NCBI GenBank assembly: GCA_031180825.1
Contig: JAPSLM010000010.1
Location: forward strand, 62,001-126,000
Direction: 5' to 3'
DNA from: Paenibacillus sp.
Lineage (GTDB): Bacteria; Bacillota; Bacilli; Paenibacillales; NBRC-103111
Length of the DNA stretch: 64,000 bases
In this document: piece by piece, positions 51,194 to 61,468 of the stretch
Layout of the letters: the number at the start of each line of letters is the position of its first letter
Position numbering within the stretch: position 1 is the stretch's first letter
Program-made: the position numbers and the translations under genes
The notes under the pieces: generated by a model
The model's database searches: none
The model's input: the letters and a program-made list of their open reading frames with translations, nothing else
What the model was told of the DNA's origin: nothing

Positions 51194-52375
51194 ATGACGG
51201 AAGTCAAAGCATTGCTGGAGCAGTTTGTCGAGCTGTACGGAGGAAATAGCTCCAATCCTATCCGGGCGTTTCATGCGCCAGGGCGCGTCAATCTGATCGG
51301 GGAGCATACCGATTACAACGGAGGCTACGTTTTTCCGGCCGCTCTTACGTTCGGCACGGCGATGCTGATCCGGAAGCGGGAGGACGATCAGGTGGGCTTC
51401 GCTTCCACCAACTTCCCGCTGCGCAAACATATATCCATTCAGCAGATCGAATGTTGCGCCGAGGACGATTGGATCAATTACCCGAAGGGCATCATCCGCG
51501 AACTGCAAAAGCGGGGACTATCCGTCGGCGGTTACGATATTTTGTACAGCGGGGCGATTCCGAACGGCTCCGGCCTTTCCTCTTCGGCTTCTATTGAAGT
51601 GGTGACGGCTTACGGTTTGCTCACGATGGAAGGGCAGCCGACGGACAAGGCGGAGATTGCGCTGCTGTCGCAAAAAGCCGAGAACGAGTTCATCGGCGTA
51701 CAATGCGGGATCATGGATCAATTTGCGGTAGCGATGGGCAAGAAGGAGCATGCGATTCTGCTCATGTGCGATACGCTTGAATACAAGCATGTGCCGTTCG
51801 CAAGCGGCGAATACAAGCTGGTGATCGGCAATACGAACAAAAAGCGCGGACTTGTCGATTCGGCCTACAACGAGCGTCGTTCGCAGTGCGAGCAGGCGGT
51901 GAAGGATTTGGCCTCTGAATATCCCGGCCTGACGCTGCTCGGCCAGTTGTCGCTGGAGCAGTACCGGAACGCGGAGCATCTGATTAAGGACGAAACGGTA
52001 CGGAAGCGGGCGCAGCACGTCGTCGAAGAGATCGACCGGGTACTGCAGTCCATCGAGGTGCTCGAACGGGGGGACTTGGCGGCGTTCGGCCGGCTGATGA
52101 TCGGTTCGCACAACTCGCTGCGCGACTTGTATGAGGTAACCGGCGTCGAGCTGGATACAATGGTCGAAGCGGCGCTCGCCGTCCCCGGCGTGCTAGGCTC
52201 CCGGATGACGGGCGCAGGTTTCGGGGGCTGCACGGTATCGTTGGTGCATCAGGACAGCGTCGAGCGGTTTGTCGGAGAAGTGGGCCGCGTGTATAAGGAG
52301 AAGACCGGCTTGACTGCGGAATTCTATGTGTGCGACATTGGGAATGGCGTGCAGGAGCTGCAGCTTCAGGCATGA
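51194..52375 (+). CDS. galK: Galactokinase
   Basis: A 393-residue GHMP kinase that phosphorylates galactose to galactose 1-phosphate, the first step of the Leloir pathway after mutarotation. It has the galactokinase signature [17 protein letters not shown] near residue 35, the ATP-binding motif [13 protein letters not shown] and the C-terminal motif [12 protein letters not shown]. The aspartate in [11 protein letters not shown] is the catalytic base. GAGGTG precedes the ATG. It is the first gene of galK-galE-galT. Confidence 0.97.
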   Translation: MTEVKALLEQFVELYGGNSSNPIRAFHAPGRVNLIGEHTDYNGGYVFPAALTFGTAMLIRKREDDQVGFASTNFPLRKHISIQQIECCAEDDWINYPKGIIRELQKRGLSVGGYDILYSGAIPNGSGLSSSASIEVVTAYGLLTMEGQPTDKAEIALLSQKAENEFIGVQCGIMDQFAVAMGKKEHAILLMCDTLEYKHVPFASGEYKLVIGNTNKKRGLVDSAYNERRSQCEQAVKDLASEYPGLTLLGQLSLEQYRNAEHLIKDETVRKRAQHVVEEIDRVLQSIEVLERGDLAAFGRLMIGSHNSLRDLYEVTGVELDTMVEAALAVPGVLGSRMTGAGFGGCTVSLVHQDSVERFVGEVGRVYKEKTGLTAEFYVCDIGNGVQELQLQA

Positions 52376-52439
52376 CCGTCCGCGATGGGCGGGCGGAACC
52401 CATATTCATATTCGGATATACGGAAGGAGAGGCTGGACT

Positions 52440-53426
52440 ATGGCCATTATGGTAACCGGAGGCGCGGGCTATATCGGCTCGCATACGGTAGCCGAGCTGC
52501 TGGCAAAAGGCGAAGAGGTGGTTGTCGTCGACAACTTGCAGCAGGGACACCGGGAAGCGGTGCTCGGCGGCAAGCTGTACGTCGGAGACATTCGCGATGC
52601 GGACTTTTTAGACAAGGTATTCCGCGAAAACAACATCGACGCCGTCATTCATTTCGCGGCGAATTCGCTCGTCGGAGAAAGCATGCAGCTGCCAGGCAAA
52701 TATTATCATAACAACGTTTACGGCACGCTTTGCCTGCTGGAGAAAATGAACGAATACGGCGTGAAAAAAATCGTGTTCTCGTCAACGGCGGCGACGTACG
52801 GCGAGCCGGAAAACGTTCCGATTCTGGAAACGGACCGGACGCTGCCGACGAACGCTTACGGCGAAACGAAGCTCGCCATGGAAAAGATGATGCGCTGGTT
52901 CGATACCGCGCACGGCATCAAATACGTCTCGCTGCGCTATTTTAACGCGGCGGGTGCGCACGAAAGCGGCCGGATCGGCGAAGACCATTCGCCGGAGACC
53001 CATCTGGTGCCGATCATTCTGCAGGTGGCGCTTGGCAAGCGCGAACATATCTCGATTTTCGGAGAAGACTATGCGACGCCGGACGGCACATGCATTCGCG
53101 ACTACATTCATGTAACCGATCTGGCGGACGCCCACATTCTTGCAGTGGAAAAGCTTCGCGCCGGCGGGGAAAGCGGTGTGTACAATCTCGGCAACGGCAA
53201 AGGCTTCTCCGTCAAAGAAGTGATCGAGATTGCCCGCGAAGTGACGGGACATGCGATTCCGGCGGTTGTCGAAGCCCGCAGAGCCGGTGACCCGGCGGTG
53301 CTTGTCGCTTCCTCGGAGCGCGGCAGGACGGAGCTCGGCTGGCAGCCGAAGCGGGCCAGCCTGCAGCAAATCATCGCTTCCGCCTGGGCTTGGCATCAAG
53401 CGAATCCGGACGGCTACGGCAAATAA
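52440..53426 (+). CDS. galE: UDP-glucose 4-epimerase
   Basis: A 328-residue short-chain dehydrogenase/reductase-type enzyme that interconverts UDP-galactose and UDP-glucose using bound NAD. It has the NAD motif [12 protein letters not shown] at 5-16, the catalytic serine/threonine in SSTAATYG and the YxxxK pair in YGETK. The substrate segment RYFNAAGA also fits. The ATG at 52440 follows AAGGAGAGG; the frame is open upstream but begins inside galK. It is the second gene of the operon, 64 bp after galK. Confidence 0.96.
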   Translation: MAIMVTGGAGYIGSHTVAELLAKGEEVVVVDNLQQGHREAVLGGKLYVGDIRDADFLDKVFRENNIDAVIHFAANSLVGESMQLPGKYYHNNVYGTLCLLEKMNEYGVKKIVFSSTAATYGEPENVPILETDRTLPTNAYGETKLAMEKMMRWFDTAHGIKYVSLRYFNAAGAHESGRIGEDHSPETHLVPIILQVALGKREHISIFGEDYATPDGTCIRDYIHVTDLADAHILAVEKLRAGGESGVYNLGNGKGFSVKEVIEIAREVTGHAIPAVVEARRAGDPAVLVASSERGRTELGWQPKRASLQQIIASAWAWHQANPDGYGK

Positions 53427-53483
53427 ATGAACGGGTGTAGGCGTTCGGGCCGAAGGCCGGCCGATCCGAAGGAGTGGAGAACA

Positions 53484-55076
53484 ATGGAACAAAGACAGAA
53501 GGACACGCAATTCGGCTCCCCCGACCGGAAGGCGGCCTGCGGGGTCGAACGTCTGCTTCAGTTCGGTTTGAAGCGCGGACTGCTGGAGCCGCTCGATGTC
53601 TATGCGGCCCGCAACGGGCTGCTCGATCTGCTGTGTATCGGCGAGCCGTACGAGGGCGAGCTGACCGAGCCGGTGGCGGACAGCGCGGTGGAGCTGCTGG
53701 AGCCGCTGCTCGATTACGCGGCCGAGTCCGGCCTGCTTGAAGAGAACAACACGACACTGCGCGATCTGCTGGATGCCCGTTTGATGGGGCAGCTTATGCC
53801 TCGGTCATCCGAGCTCGTCCACCGGTTCTGGAAGACTGCGAAGTCGGCCGGTATCGAAGCGGCGACGGACGCTTTCTACAAGCTGTGCATCGATTCGAAC
53901 TATATCCGGATGGACCGGATCGGCAAAAACATGTATTGGCTTGCGCCGACGGAATTCGGCGATTTGGAAATTACCGTAAACCTGTCGAAGCCGGAGAAGG
54001 ACCCGAAGGAAATCGCGATGCTCCGAAACGCGCCGCAGAGCCATTATCCCAAGTGTCTGCTCTGCATCGACAACGTGGGCTACGCCGGCAGGCTCAATCA
54101 CCCCGCACGGCAGAACCTGCGAGTCATACCGGTTGAGCTGGCAGGGGAAACGTGGTGCTTCCAATATTCGCCTTACGTATATTATAACGAGCACAGCATC
54201 ATTTTCGACCGGGAGCATCGGCCGATGAAGACGTCGAAGGACACGTTCGAGCGCCTGCTCGATTTCGTGGATCGCTTCCCTCATTATTTCGTCGGCTCGA
54301 ATGCCGACCTGCCGATCGTCGGCGGTTCGATCCTGAACCACGATCATTTTCAAGGCGGACGGCACAAGTTTCCGATGGAAAAGGCGGGCGTCGAAGAAAG
54401 CTTCATCCATCCGGATTATCCCGGAATGAAGATCGGCATCGTCAAATGGCCGATGTCGGTCATCCGGCTCTCCACCCATAACCGCGGTCAGCTGTTGGAG
54501 CTCGCCACGGCGACTCTGGAGGCGTGGAAGACTTACAGCGACCCGGCGCAAGACATCTTCGCGTTTACCGAGCAGGCGGGCGTCAAGGTGCCGCACAACA
54601 CGATTACTCCTATTGCGCGCAACAATGCGAGCGGGGAGTACGAGCTTGATCTGGTGCTGCGCAACAACCGGACCAGCGAGGAGCATCCCGACGGCATTTT
54701 TCATCCGCACAAGGAGCTTCACCACATCAAGAAAGAAAATATCGGCCTGATCGAGGTGATGGGGCTTGCCGTGCTGCCCGGACGACTCAAGGACGAGCTG
54801 GAGCTGGCTGCCGGGCTGCTGACCGGGAAAGAAAGGCTGGACGGGAAGATGACGAGCGACCCGTCGCATCCGCTGCACAAGCACGCCGTATGGCTGGAGG
54901 AGCTTGTCGGCCGTTACGGTACGGCGATGCCGCAAGAGGACGCGAGGCAGGCGCTGCAAACGGAGACGGGCCGCAAGTTCGCGGACGTGCTGCGCGACGC
55001 GGGCGTATACAAGCGCAACGAGCAGGGAATGGAGCGGTTCCGGGCGTTTTTGCGGCACCTCGGCGTGCGGGCCTAA
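53484..55076 (+). CDS. galT: Galactose-1-phosphate uridylyltransferase, class II
   Basis: A 530-residue enzyme of the Firmicute-type GalT (longer than the E. coli HIT-type, about 348). It transfers UMP between UDP-glucose and galactose 1-phosphate. Family segments are IVGGSILNHDHFQGG, HNTITPIARNN, LVLRNNRTSEEHPDGIFHPH and IGLIEVMGLAVLPGRL; the histidines in NHDHFQGG belong to the active site. AAGGAG lies before the ATG at 53484. It ends the galKET operon before an 11-bp perfect hairpin. Confidence 0.96.
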   Translation: MEQRQKDTQFGSPDRKAACGVERLLQFGLKRGLLEPLDVYAARNGLLDLLCIGEPYEGELTEPVADSAVELLEPLLDYAAESGLLEENNTTLRDLLDARLMGQLMPRSSELVHRFWKTAKSAGIEAATDAFYKLCIDSNYIRMDRIGKNMYWLAPTEFGDLEITVNLSKPEKDPKEIAMLRNAPQSHYPKCLLCIDNVGYAGRLNHPARQNLRVIPVELAGETWCFQYSPYVYYNEHSIIFDREHRPMKTSKDTFERLLDFVDRFPHYFVGSNADLPIVGGSILNHDHFQGGRHKFPMEKAGVEESFIHPDYPGMKIGIVKWPMSVIRLSTHNRGQLLELATATLEAWKTYSDPAQDIFAFTEQAGVKVPHNTITPIARNNASGEYELDLVLRNNRTSEEHPDGIFHPHKELHHIKKENIGLIEVMGLAVLPGRLKDELELAAGLLTGKERLDGKMTSDPSHPLHKHAVWLEELVGRYGTAMPQEDARQALQTETGRKFADVLRDAGVYKRNEQGMERFRAFLRHLGVRA

Positions 55077-55115
55077 ACGACAGGAACGGAAACGGTCCGT
55101 CCTAAAGAAATTGAA

Positions 55116-55164
55116 AAGACCCCCATCCGGGAGACCGTATAGACGGACGCCGAATGGGGGTCTT
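55116..55164. terminator. Convergent terminator between galT and the hybrid kinase
   Basis: AAGACCCCCAT (55116-55126) and ATGGGGGTCTT (55154-55164) are perfectly complementary over 11 bp. On the minus strand TTTTC follows directly, so it works best for the kinase gene; on the plus strand it ends the gal operon. Confidence 0.75.
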
Positions 55165-55187
55165 GCCGTTTCATCGGGGAATGGGCT

Positions 55188-58103
55188 CTAATCCGACCCG
55201 GAGCTTTCGGCCCCGGAAGGACGGCGCGTTTTCGGTTCGATCTCGATCAGATCGGACTTTCGGGTGATTTCTTCGACCTCGATGCCGTTTTTGGCGAGCG
55301 TGTTGGTCAAGAAATTTTCGTCCTGCGCCGGGAAAATGTACGCCGGATGCCGGTCGGTATTGCTGAGCAAATGCTCGGCCGCTTGCAGCAGCTTATCCAT
55401 CGAGAACGGCTTGCGCAAAAATTTCTCGATATCCTTTTCATGGTAATCCTGCGGCGGCTCCAGAGCCGTGGATACGATAACCGGGGTCCTGTAAAACCTC
55501 GGATGACGGTACAGCTCGGCGATGAAATCCCAGCCGTTTTTCGTTCCCTCCAAATGAATGTCCACGATACACAGCCGCGGGCCGCCCTCTTCGATCCGAT
55601 GCAGGGCGAGAATGCCTTCCTCGGCCGATCGCACATGCATGGTCGGTATCTGCAGCTTGGCGAGCGCCACTTGGATCAGCTTCGCCAAATTATCGTCATC
55701 CTCCAGAATCATGATGCTGTCGTCTGCCGTTCCGACCCGGTAAGCTTGAAGCGTCACGATAAAAGTCGTGCCCGCGCCCATCTCCGAATCGAAGGCAATC
55801 GACCCTTCGTGGCCTTCGACGATTTCCCGCACGATGGACAGCCCGAGGCCTGTACCGCCGATCTGCCTGCGGTCGGAATTATCGACGCGGTAAAATTTGG
55901 AGAACAGCTTATCCTTGGCTTCCTCCGGGATGCCAAGCCCGTAATCCTGGACCAGAAATTGTACGGCTTGGCCTTCCTGCCGAAGCGTCAGATCGACGCG
56001 GTCCGCCTGAGGCGAATATTTGATCGCGTTGCTGAGCAGATTGTGCGCCACCTGCTTCAACCGGTCCGCGTCGCCGCGGATCCACACTTCGTGCTCCGGC
56101 AGCTGCAGCGAGATGTCGTGGCTTTGCTTGCCCCGCCACTGCTCGACCACTTCCTGCAGCAATCCTCCCAGCTCCACCGGGGCAAAATGATAAATTTGCT
56201 TGCCGGATTCCATTCGCTGCAGATCCAAAAAGTCGTTGATCAGAGTCGAAAGCCGGGTCGCCTCTTTATAGACGGTTTGCAAATAGCGCTGCTGCTTCTC
56301 CGGCGTCAGCTGGCGGTTAAGCAAGATCTCGATAAAACCGAGAACGCTAGCAAGCGGCGTCCGCAGCTCGTGCGAGACGATGCTGATAAATTCGTTTTTC
56401 ATCTCGTCGACTTTCTCTTCCTCGGTCCGGTCGCGGAACACGAACAGGAAGCCGAGCTCTTCGCCGTGACGTTCGACCATCATTCGGATGGCATACAGCT
56501 CGACATATCTTTGCTGCTCATCCCCGTCGTTGAAGGAGAAACGCTCCGTCAGCGTATTCAAGTCGCCGCGCAGCAGACCGCGAATCGATTGGGAAACGCG
56601 GGCAAAGCTCGGCGAGCTGTCGAGCAGTTCCCGGCTGATATCGGCGATCGATTCGCCGATGCGGCCGCTCAGCCGGAGAAAATCGTTCATGCGATGATTG
56701 AAAAACATCAGCTTCCCCGAAGCGTCGCACATCATCATGCCCTCATGTGTCGATTCGAGAATATTGTTGATCAAGTCCCGCTGCTCCTCCATCGCCGCCT
56801 TTTCCTGTTGAAGCTGCTCGTAGAGCGTTTCCAGCCGAGCGGCTTGGCGGCGCCGCTCCTCATTCATTTGCTGTGCCAGGAAAGCAAGCCCGAACTGGTG
56901 GATGAGCCCTTTGGCCAGCCGCGTTTTTTGCTCGTCCGGCGAGTTCAGATAGCCGGTCAGCAGCAGGAACCCGATCGCTTCATGCTCATCGTTGAACAGC
57001 GGGTAATAGCGGTCTATCGCGTGGGTGATGCCTTGATGGAACCCGCTTTCCTGCACGGTAGCTTGACGTACGCACTCCAGCGGCGTTTTCTCCTTCAGGA
57101 CGCGCCTTGCCATGCCGAACAGCTCGCTTTCCAGCATCGTCGGAAGGATCGACGGGTAGCCGATGGAATAGGCGACCTGATAAGATGTGTCCGCCCCGTC
57201 ACCGTCCGACGTTTTCAGGACAAGCAGCGCCGCGTCGAGCTGCAGCGATTCCAGCAGCGCCGGGAGAGAAGAGTTCAAAAAGTCGGCCATGTCCGTCGAG
57301 CCGGTCAGCTTTTCCTGATAACTGCTGATGGCTTCCAATTCCAGCTCGCGCTGCGACAGCTTCTCCAGCGTCGCTTCCTGCTCCTCCTGCTGGGCAATAA
57401 TCTCTTCGTTCTGCACCTCCAGGCTCTCCGCCATGTGCCGGTACGTTTCCTCGCTTTTGCGCAGCTTGGCTTCCGCCCGATTGGCCCGGTTGAAGATGAA
57501 GAACGAGAACAGGCCGACGATAATGGCGATGCCGCCTCCGATGAACACGATGACCCGCGCCCGTTTCTCCGCGGTTTGGGCCGATGTATACGCTTCCGCT
57601 GCAATAAGCTCGATCTCGGCGGTCAGCTTCGCGTGGATTTGGCGAAAGCGGTCCATCTGGTTTTTGTCCATGGACACCCGTTTGATGGCGTCGGACAGCT
57701 TCCCGGTCTGGATCAGCTCGATTTGACTGGCATAATGTTCCTGCAGCCGCTGAATTTGCGGGAGGGCATCGCCTTCCATGACGCTGCGCAGGCCGGGGTA
57801 TTTTTTTTGAAACTTAGCCATGGCGAGCAAATCGTCCTGCAATTGGGCTTTGCCGTAATCGTAGGGCTCGAGGTATTTCTCATCTTGCGTCACTTCGTAG
57901 CCCCACAGCCCGGATTCCATATTCATCAGGTCGATCAGTAAGCTTTCCGCCAGGTTATTTAACGGAATGACTTCGTTCACGACGCTGTTCAATTCCTTCT
58001 CCGTACTGGAGGACGCGATAAAGCTGGAGACGCTGATCACCACGAGCAGGAAAACGACGACGATCACATATCCCAGGGAAATTTTCGATCGTGAAATGTT
58101 CAT
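55188..58103 (-). CDS. Hybrid histidine kinase: CHASE3-GAF-PAS-HisKA-HATPase-receiver
   Basis: A 971-residue membrane kinase. Membrane helices lie at about 10-32 and 184-206 and flank a CHASE3 sensor (NNLAESLLIDLMNMESGLWGYE). A coiled coil, a GAF-like region (about 260-400), a second coiled coil and a PAS domain (about 435-550) follow. The H-box is SHELRTP with H578, the ATPase has GTGLGLSIVREIVEGH, and a C-terminal receiver has D848 in LCIVDIHLEG. No regulator or target gene is adjacent, so it is an orphan that may feed a phosphorelay. AAGGTGG precedes the ATG. Confidence 0.92.
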   Translation of the reverse strand: MNISRSKISLGYVIVVVFLLVVISVSSFIASSSTEKELNSVVNEVIPLNNLAESLLIDLMNMESGLWGYEVTQDEKYLEPYDYGKAQLQDDLLAMAKFQKKYPGLRSVMEGDALPQIQRLQEHYASQIELIQTGKLSDAIKRVSMDKNQMDRFRQIHAKLTAEIELIAAEAYTSAQTAEKRARVIVFIGGGIAIIVGLFSFFIFNRANRAEAKLRKSEETYRHMAESLEVQNEEIIAQQEEQEATLEKLSQRELELEAISSYQEKLTGSTDMADFLNSSLPALLESLQLDAALLVLKTSDGDGADTSYQVAYSIGYPSILPTMLESELFGMARRVLKEKTPLECVRQATVQESGFHQGITHAIDRYYPLFNDEHEAIGFLLLTGYLNSPDEQKTRLAKGLIHQFGLAFLAQQMNEERRRQAARLETLYEQLQQEKAAMEEQRDLINNILESTHEGMMMCDASGKLMFFNHRMNDFLRLSGRIGESIADISRELLDSSPSFARVSQSIRGLLRGDLNTLTERFSFNDGDEQQRYVELYAIRMMVERHGEELGFLFVFRDRTEEEKVDEMKNEFISIVSHELRTPLASVLGFIEILLNRQLTPEKQQRYLQTVYKEATRLSTLINDFLDLQRMESGKQIYHFAPVELGGLLQEVVEQWRGKQSHDISLQLPEHEVWIRGDADRLKQVAHNLLSNAIKYSPQADRVDLTLRQEGQAVQFLVQDYGLGIPEEAKDKLFSKFYRVDNSDRRQIGGTGLGLSIVREIVEGHEGSIAFDSEMGAGTTFIVTLQAYRVGTADDSIMILEDDDNLAKLIQVALAKLQIPTMHVRSAEEGILALHRIEEGGPRLCIVDIHLEGTKNGWDFIAELYRHPRFYRTPVIVSTALEPPQDYHEKDIEKFLRKPFSMDKLLQAAEHLLSNTDRHPAYIFPAQDENFLTNTLAKNGIEVEEITRKSDLIEIEPKTRRPSGAESSGSD

Positions 58104-58444
58104 GCCAAGCCACCTTCTCGGTCGATAGACATTCTTTGCACGTTCCTAGTTCGACAAATAGAGGGCAAATCCTTTATAGCGAACAGTGCTTTTCGAGCCT
58201 GAACGCAAAAAAATATCGCCGCATCGCCGAAAAGAGCGGCTTACACTGCCATGAGCCGAATGGTGTCAGGGAAGGAGAGGAGGGGGAGAAGGACGCATGT
58301 CTTCGAGCCGTATGCTGGATCCGGCGTCCTTGCGTGTTTCCGATCAGGCGAGAAAGGGACTGGCCGAAGTTTCGTTTCCATTCGCGTAACGTCTCCCGGC
58401 AGAAGCGTTTCGAGTCCTGCCGGAGCGGCGAACGGCGGAGCGGA
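58104..58444. other. Non-coding interval with a weak hairpin
   Basis: About 340 bp without a gene I can support. CCGGCAG (58396-58402) and CTGCCGG (58417-58423) form a 7-bp stem just past the helicase stop, a possible weak terminator without a T-run. The upstream side should carry the promoter of the hybrid kinase, but only an isolated TATAAA-like box is visible on the minus strand near 58180. Confidence 0.45.
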
Positions 58445-61400
58445 TCAGGTGCGCTCCACCCATTCGCTGCGCAGGGAGAACAACTCTTTCAGGTCGTCTG
58501 TCGACAGTTCGGTGATCCACTGCTCGCCGGTGCCGACGATTTGCTGGCTGAGCCCAAGCTTCTTGTCGATCATCTCGTCGATGCGCTCCTCCAGCGTGCC
58601 CAGCGTGACGAATTTGTGCACCTGCACATGGCGCGTCTGTCCGATCCGGAAGGCGCGGTCCGTCGCCTGATTTTCCACGGCGGGGTTCCACCAGCGATCG
58701 AAATGGAACACGTGGTTCGCGGCGGTCAGATTCAGTCCGGTGCCGCCGGCTTTGAGCGACAAGAGGAAGATGCCGGAATCGTTTTCCTCCGGCGGCGCCT
58801 CGCCTTGGAACACCTCGATCATACGATCCCGCTCCGCTTTGGAGCTGCTTCCGTGAAGAAAGGGCACCTTGCCTCCGAACTCCTCTTCCAGTACCCGCCG
58901 CAGCAAATGCCCCGTCTCCACGAATTGGGTGAAAATCAGGCATTTGTCGCCTTCCTGCCGCAGCTCCTGTACCATTTCCAGCAGCCGTTCGACCTTGTTC
59001 GAGCGTTCGCGCCATGGCGCCTTGACGGCATCTTTGGCGAGCAGCGCCGGATGGTTGCAGATTTGTTTCAGCTTCGTCAGCGCGGCGAGAATCATCCCGC
59101 GGCGCTCCATCGCCGACAGCTTGTCGATCCGCTCGAACATATCTTGAATATAATTCTCGTACAGGGTGGCCTGTTCGGCCGTGAGCGAGACATATGTTTT
59201 ATACTCGTACTTTTCCGGCAGATCGAGCTGTATGGACGGGTCTTTCTTGACGCGCCGAAGCAGGAAGGGGCGGATCAGCCGCTGCACCTTGGCGATCAGC
59301 TCCTTGTCCTGCGTGCGCTCGATAGCGCCGACGTACCGCTGGGTGAACTCGCGCAGCGTGCCGAGATAGCCCGGGTTGAGAAAATCGAAGATCGACCACA
59401 GCTCGGTCAGCCGGTTCTCGATCGGGGTCCCGGTGAGGGCGATCCGGTGCCGTCCGGCGAGCTTGCGGATCGATTGCGCCTGTTTCGTGTAGGCGTTCTT
59501 GATGTTCTGCGCTTCGTCGAGGCAGATCGATTCCCATGAAACGGAGCCGAGCTCCGTCTCGTCCAGATGCGATAGCGTGTACGTCGTGAGCACGAGATCG
59601 CTGTCGCTGCAGCTCTCGGCGAAGCTGGGGCCTTTGGCCCGGGCCGGTCCGTAGTGCAGATGCACGCGCAGGTCCGGCGCGAAGCGCTGCAGCTCCTTCT
59701 GCCAGTTGCCGAGCACGGACGTCGGGCAGATCAGCAGGGAAGGAGCGGCTCCGCCCGGCTGAGGCGTGTCGGCCGCTTGGGTGTCGTCGGCCAGCCGTTG
59801 TTCCCGGAGATGCAGCAAGTACGTGATCATCTGGATCGTCTTGCCGAGCCCCATGTCGTCGGCCAGGCAGCCCCCGAGGCCGCATTGGCGCAAGAACACA
59901 AGCCATGAGATGCCTTCCACCTGATACGGCCGCAGCTTGCCGCGGAAGCTGTCCGGCGGCTCCAGCAGCGGAGGGCGCTTCGCGTGGTTCAGCAAATCGA
60001 CAAGCTCCTGAAGCTGCTCGTTCAGCTCGACTTCCATGTTGAGCGTACGGTGGAAGTCTTTGTCCTCTTCGCCTTCGCTGGAGCCGAGCAGATGAAGCTC
60101 CAGCACGTCCCGGAACGAAAGCCCCTGCTTCTTCTCCACCTGGTGCATGACGCGCTGCAGCTGGGCGAGATGCACCGGATCAAGCTGCACCCACTGCCCG
60201 CGGATTTGCACGAGCCGCCGGTTCTGCTCCAGCAGCTCGCGGAATTCGGCCTCGGTCAGCTCGACGTCGCCCAGCGCGATTTTCCAATCGAACTGCATGA
60301 GCTGATTCAGGCCGAACATCGACTGCGGACCGGAGCCGACGGACGATTTGATCTTCGCTTTGAGGCGCGGACGCCATCTGCGGATGCGTTCCCACCATGC
60401 GGGCAGGATGACCGAATAGCCCGCTTCCATCAGGCGCAGGCTGCCTTTGGCCAGCAGCTCCCACGCCTCGTCCGGCGTCAGCGTGCTGCGCAGCCCGGCT
60501 TCGCCCTCGGCCAGCCACGGCAGCATGCGCCGCCATTTCGCCGCGTCGCGCGCGGCGCGGCCGAGGTGCGGCCGCCACTCCGCGGGGAGCGCCTCGGCTG
60601 CCGCGGCGGCCAACGCTTCGCGGTCTGCGGGCGCATCCGCTTCGGGCGGCGCTAGGCCGCCGACGGCCTCGCTCGCGGCCTCGTCCGCGGCCGTCCCGAC
60701 GGCCTCCGGCTCCGCCGCGGCCCATCCGGCGACGGCGGACGGGGCCACCTCGTGCTGCGCGTCCTTGTCGCTGCGGTCCTGCAGCACGACACGCAGCGGC
60801 CATGCGCCGCCGGACTCCGCGGGCTCTTCGAGCTTCAGGCACGTGCGGAACGGCGTGCCGTCCGACTGCCAGCCGATGGAGACGAGCCAATCCTCCTCGT
60901 CCATCCACAGCTCGGCGGTCTGGCCGCCGCCGCGTCCAAGCAGCGGAAACGAGCGCTCCAACTGCTCCAGGCTTTGGCGCATGACGCCGTCCTCCTGAAT
61001 CCACGCCGGAATGAGCCGGTCCAGCCAATGCTGCGCAACGGGCAAGGCGGACCAGGCCGCCGCCGCTTCGGGCAGCTGCAGCTTCCAGCCGAGCTCCCCG
61101 GCCTTCCATTTGGCGAAATCCGGCATGAAGCGGCCGTGCGTCAGCGCTTCCTTGACATAGGGCGCAAGCTGCGTCAGCTCTTTCAGCTCGCGGCCGAAGG
61201 CGAGCCGCTGGTGCCGGACAATGCCCGGCGCCGCAAAATAGTCGAGCGCTTCGAGCGCAGGCAGCAGCAGTCCTTCGACGTTTTGCGACTCGATGACTTC
61301 AACGAACGTTCCGTAGAAGGAAGGCTCGTGCCAAGCGAACAGCCAGTCCCGCAAATCATAAGCGTCGCAGACGCCTCCGTTATAGCGGGCGCCCCACAGG

Positions 61401-61468
61401 AAGAAGCCGTCCTGCGGCGCCCAGCGCACGTGGACGTGGATGAGGCCCGTATCGGTCATGGAATCCAT
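58445..61468 (-). CDS. SNF2-family DNA-dependent ATPase, YwqA-like
   Basis: A 1007-residue Swi2/Snf2 translocase. A family-specific N-terminal half (about 1-480) precedes the two RecA-like lobes: Q-motif region LRPYQVEGISWL, Walker A DDMGLGKT (about 536-545), DEAQ box (about 651), TGTPIENR, and in lobe 2 LIFTQFVETGHLL, FLLSLKAGGTGLNLT and DRAFRIGQ. A segment of about 80 residues near 228-308 is extremely Ala/Glu/Pro-rich and looks like a disordered insertion. GAGG lies eight bases before the ATG at 61468, which overlaps the SWIM gene. B. subtilis YwqA/YwqB is the same pair; the role (DNA repair or transcription) is not settled. Confidence 0.93.
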   Translation of the reverse strand: MDSMTDTGLIHVHVRWAPQDGFFLWGARYNGGVCDAYDLRDWLFAWHEPSFYGTFVEVIESQNVEGLLLPALEALDYFAAPGIVRHQRLAFGRELKELTQLAPYVKEALTHGRFMPDFAKWKAGELGWKLQLPEAAAAWSALPVAQHWLDRLIPAWIQEDGVMRQSLEQLERSFPLLGRGGGQTAELWMDEEDWLVSIGWQSDGTPFRTCLKLEEPAESGGAWPLRVVLQDRSDKDAQHEVAPSAVAGWAAAEPEAVGTAADEAASEAVGGLAPPEADAPADREALAAAAAEALPAEWRPHLGRAARDAAKWRRMLPWLAEGEAGLRSTLTPDEAWELLAKGSLRLMEAGYSVILPAWWERIRRWRPRLKAKIKSSVGSGPQSMFGLNQLMQFDWKIALGDVELTEAEFRELLEQNRRLVQIRGQWVQLDPVHLAQLQRVMHQVEKKQGLSFRDVLELHLLGSSEGEEDKDFHRTLNMEVELNEQLQELVDLLNHAKRPPLLEPPDSFRGKLRPYQVEGISWLVFLRQCGLGGCLADDMGLGKTIQMITYLLHLREQRLADDTQAADTPQPGGAAPSLLICPTSVLGNWQKELQRFAPDLRVHLHYGPARAKGPSFAESCSDSDLVLTTYTLSHLDETELGSVSWESICLDEAQNIKNAYTKQAQSIRKLAGRHRIALTGTPIENRLTELWSIFDFLNPGYLGTLREFTQRYVGAIERTQDKELIAKVQRLIRPFLLRRVKKDPSIQLDLPEKYEYKTYVSLTAEQATLYENYIQDMFERIDKLSAMERRGMILAALTKLKQICNHPALLAKDAVKAPWRERSNKVERLLEMVQELRQEGDKCLIFTQFVETGHLLRRVLEEEFGGKVPFLHGSSSKAERDRMIEVFQGEAPPEENDSGIFLLSLKAGGTGLNLTAANHVFHFDRWWNPAVENQATDRAFRIGQTRHVQVHKFVTLGTLEERIDEMIDKKLGLSQQIVGTGEQWITELSTDDLKELFSLRSEWVERT

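Noticed and set aside
55347-57941. Very long open frame (over 860 codons) on the plus strand opposite the CHASE3 hybrid kinase
   Set aside because: It is exactly antisense to a gene with clear domains, has no ribosome binding site and translates to a His/Arg/Leu-rich sequence typical of the antisense frame of GC-rich genes. The same holds for the long frames opposite the second YesM kinase (18001-19638), its regulator (20103-21386) and the binding protein (13964-15487).
58297-58389. 30-codon open frame on the plus strand with a purine-rich stretch upstream
   Set aside because: Spacing to the GGAGGGGGAGAAGG stretch is poor, the product has no feature, and the region also reads as an imperfect inverted repeat (AAGGACGC...GCGTCCTT).
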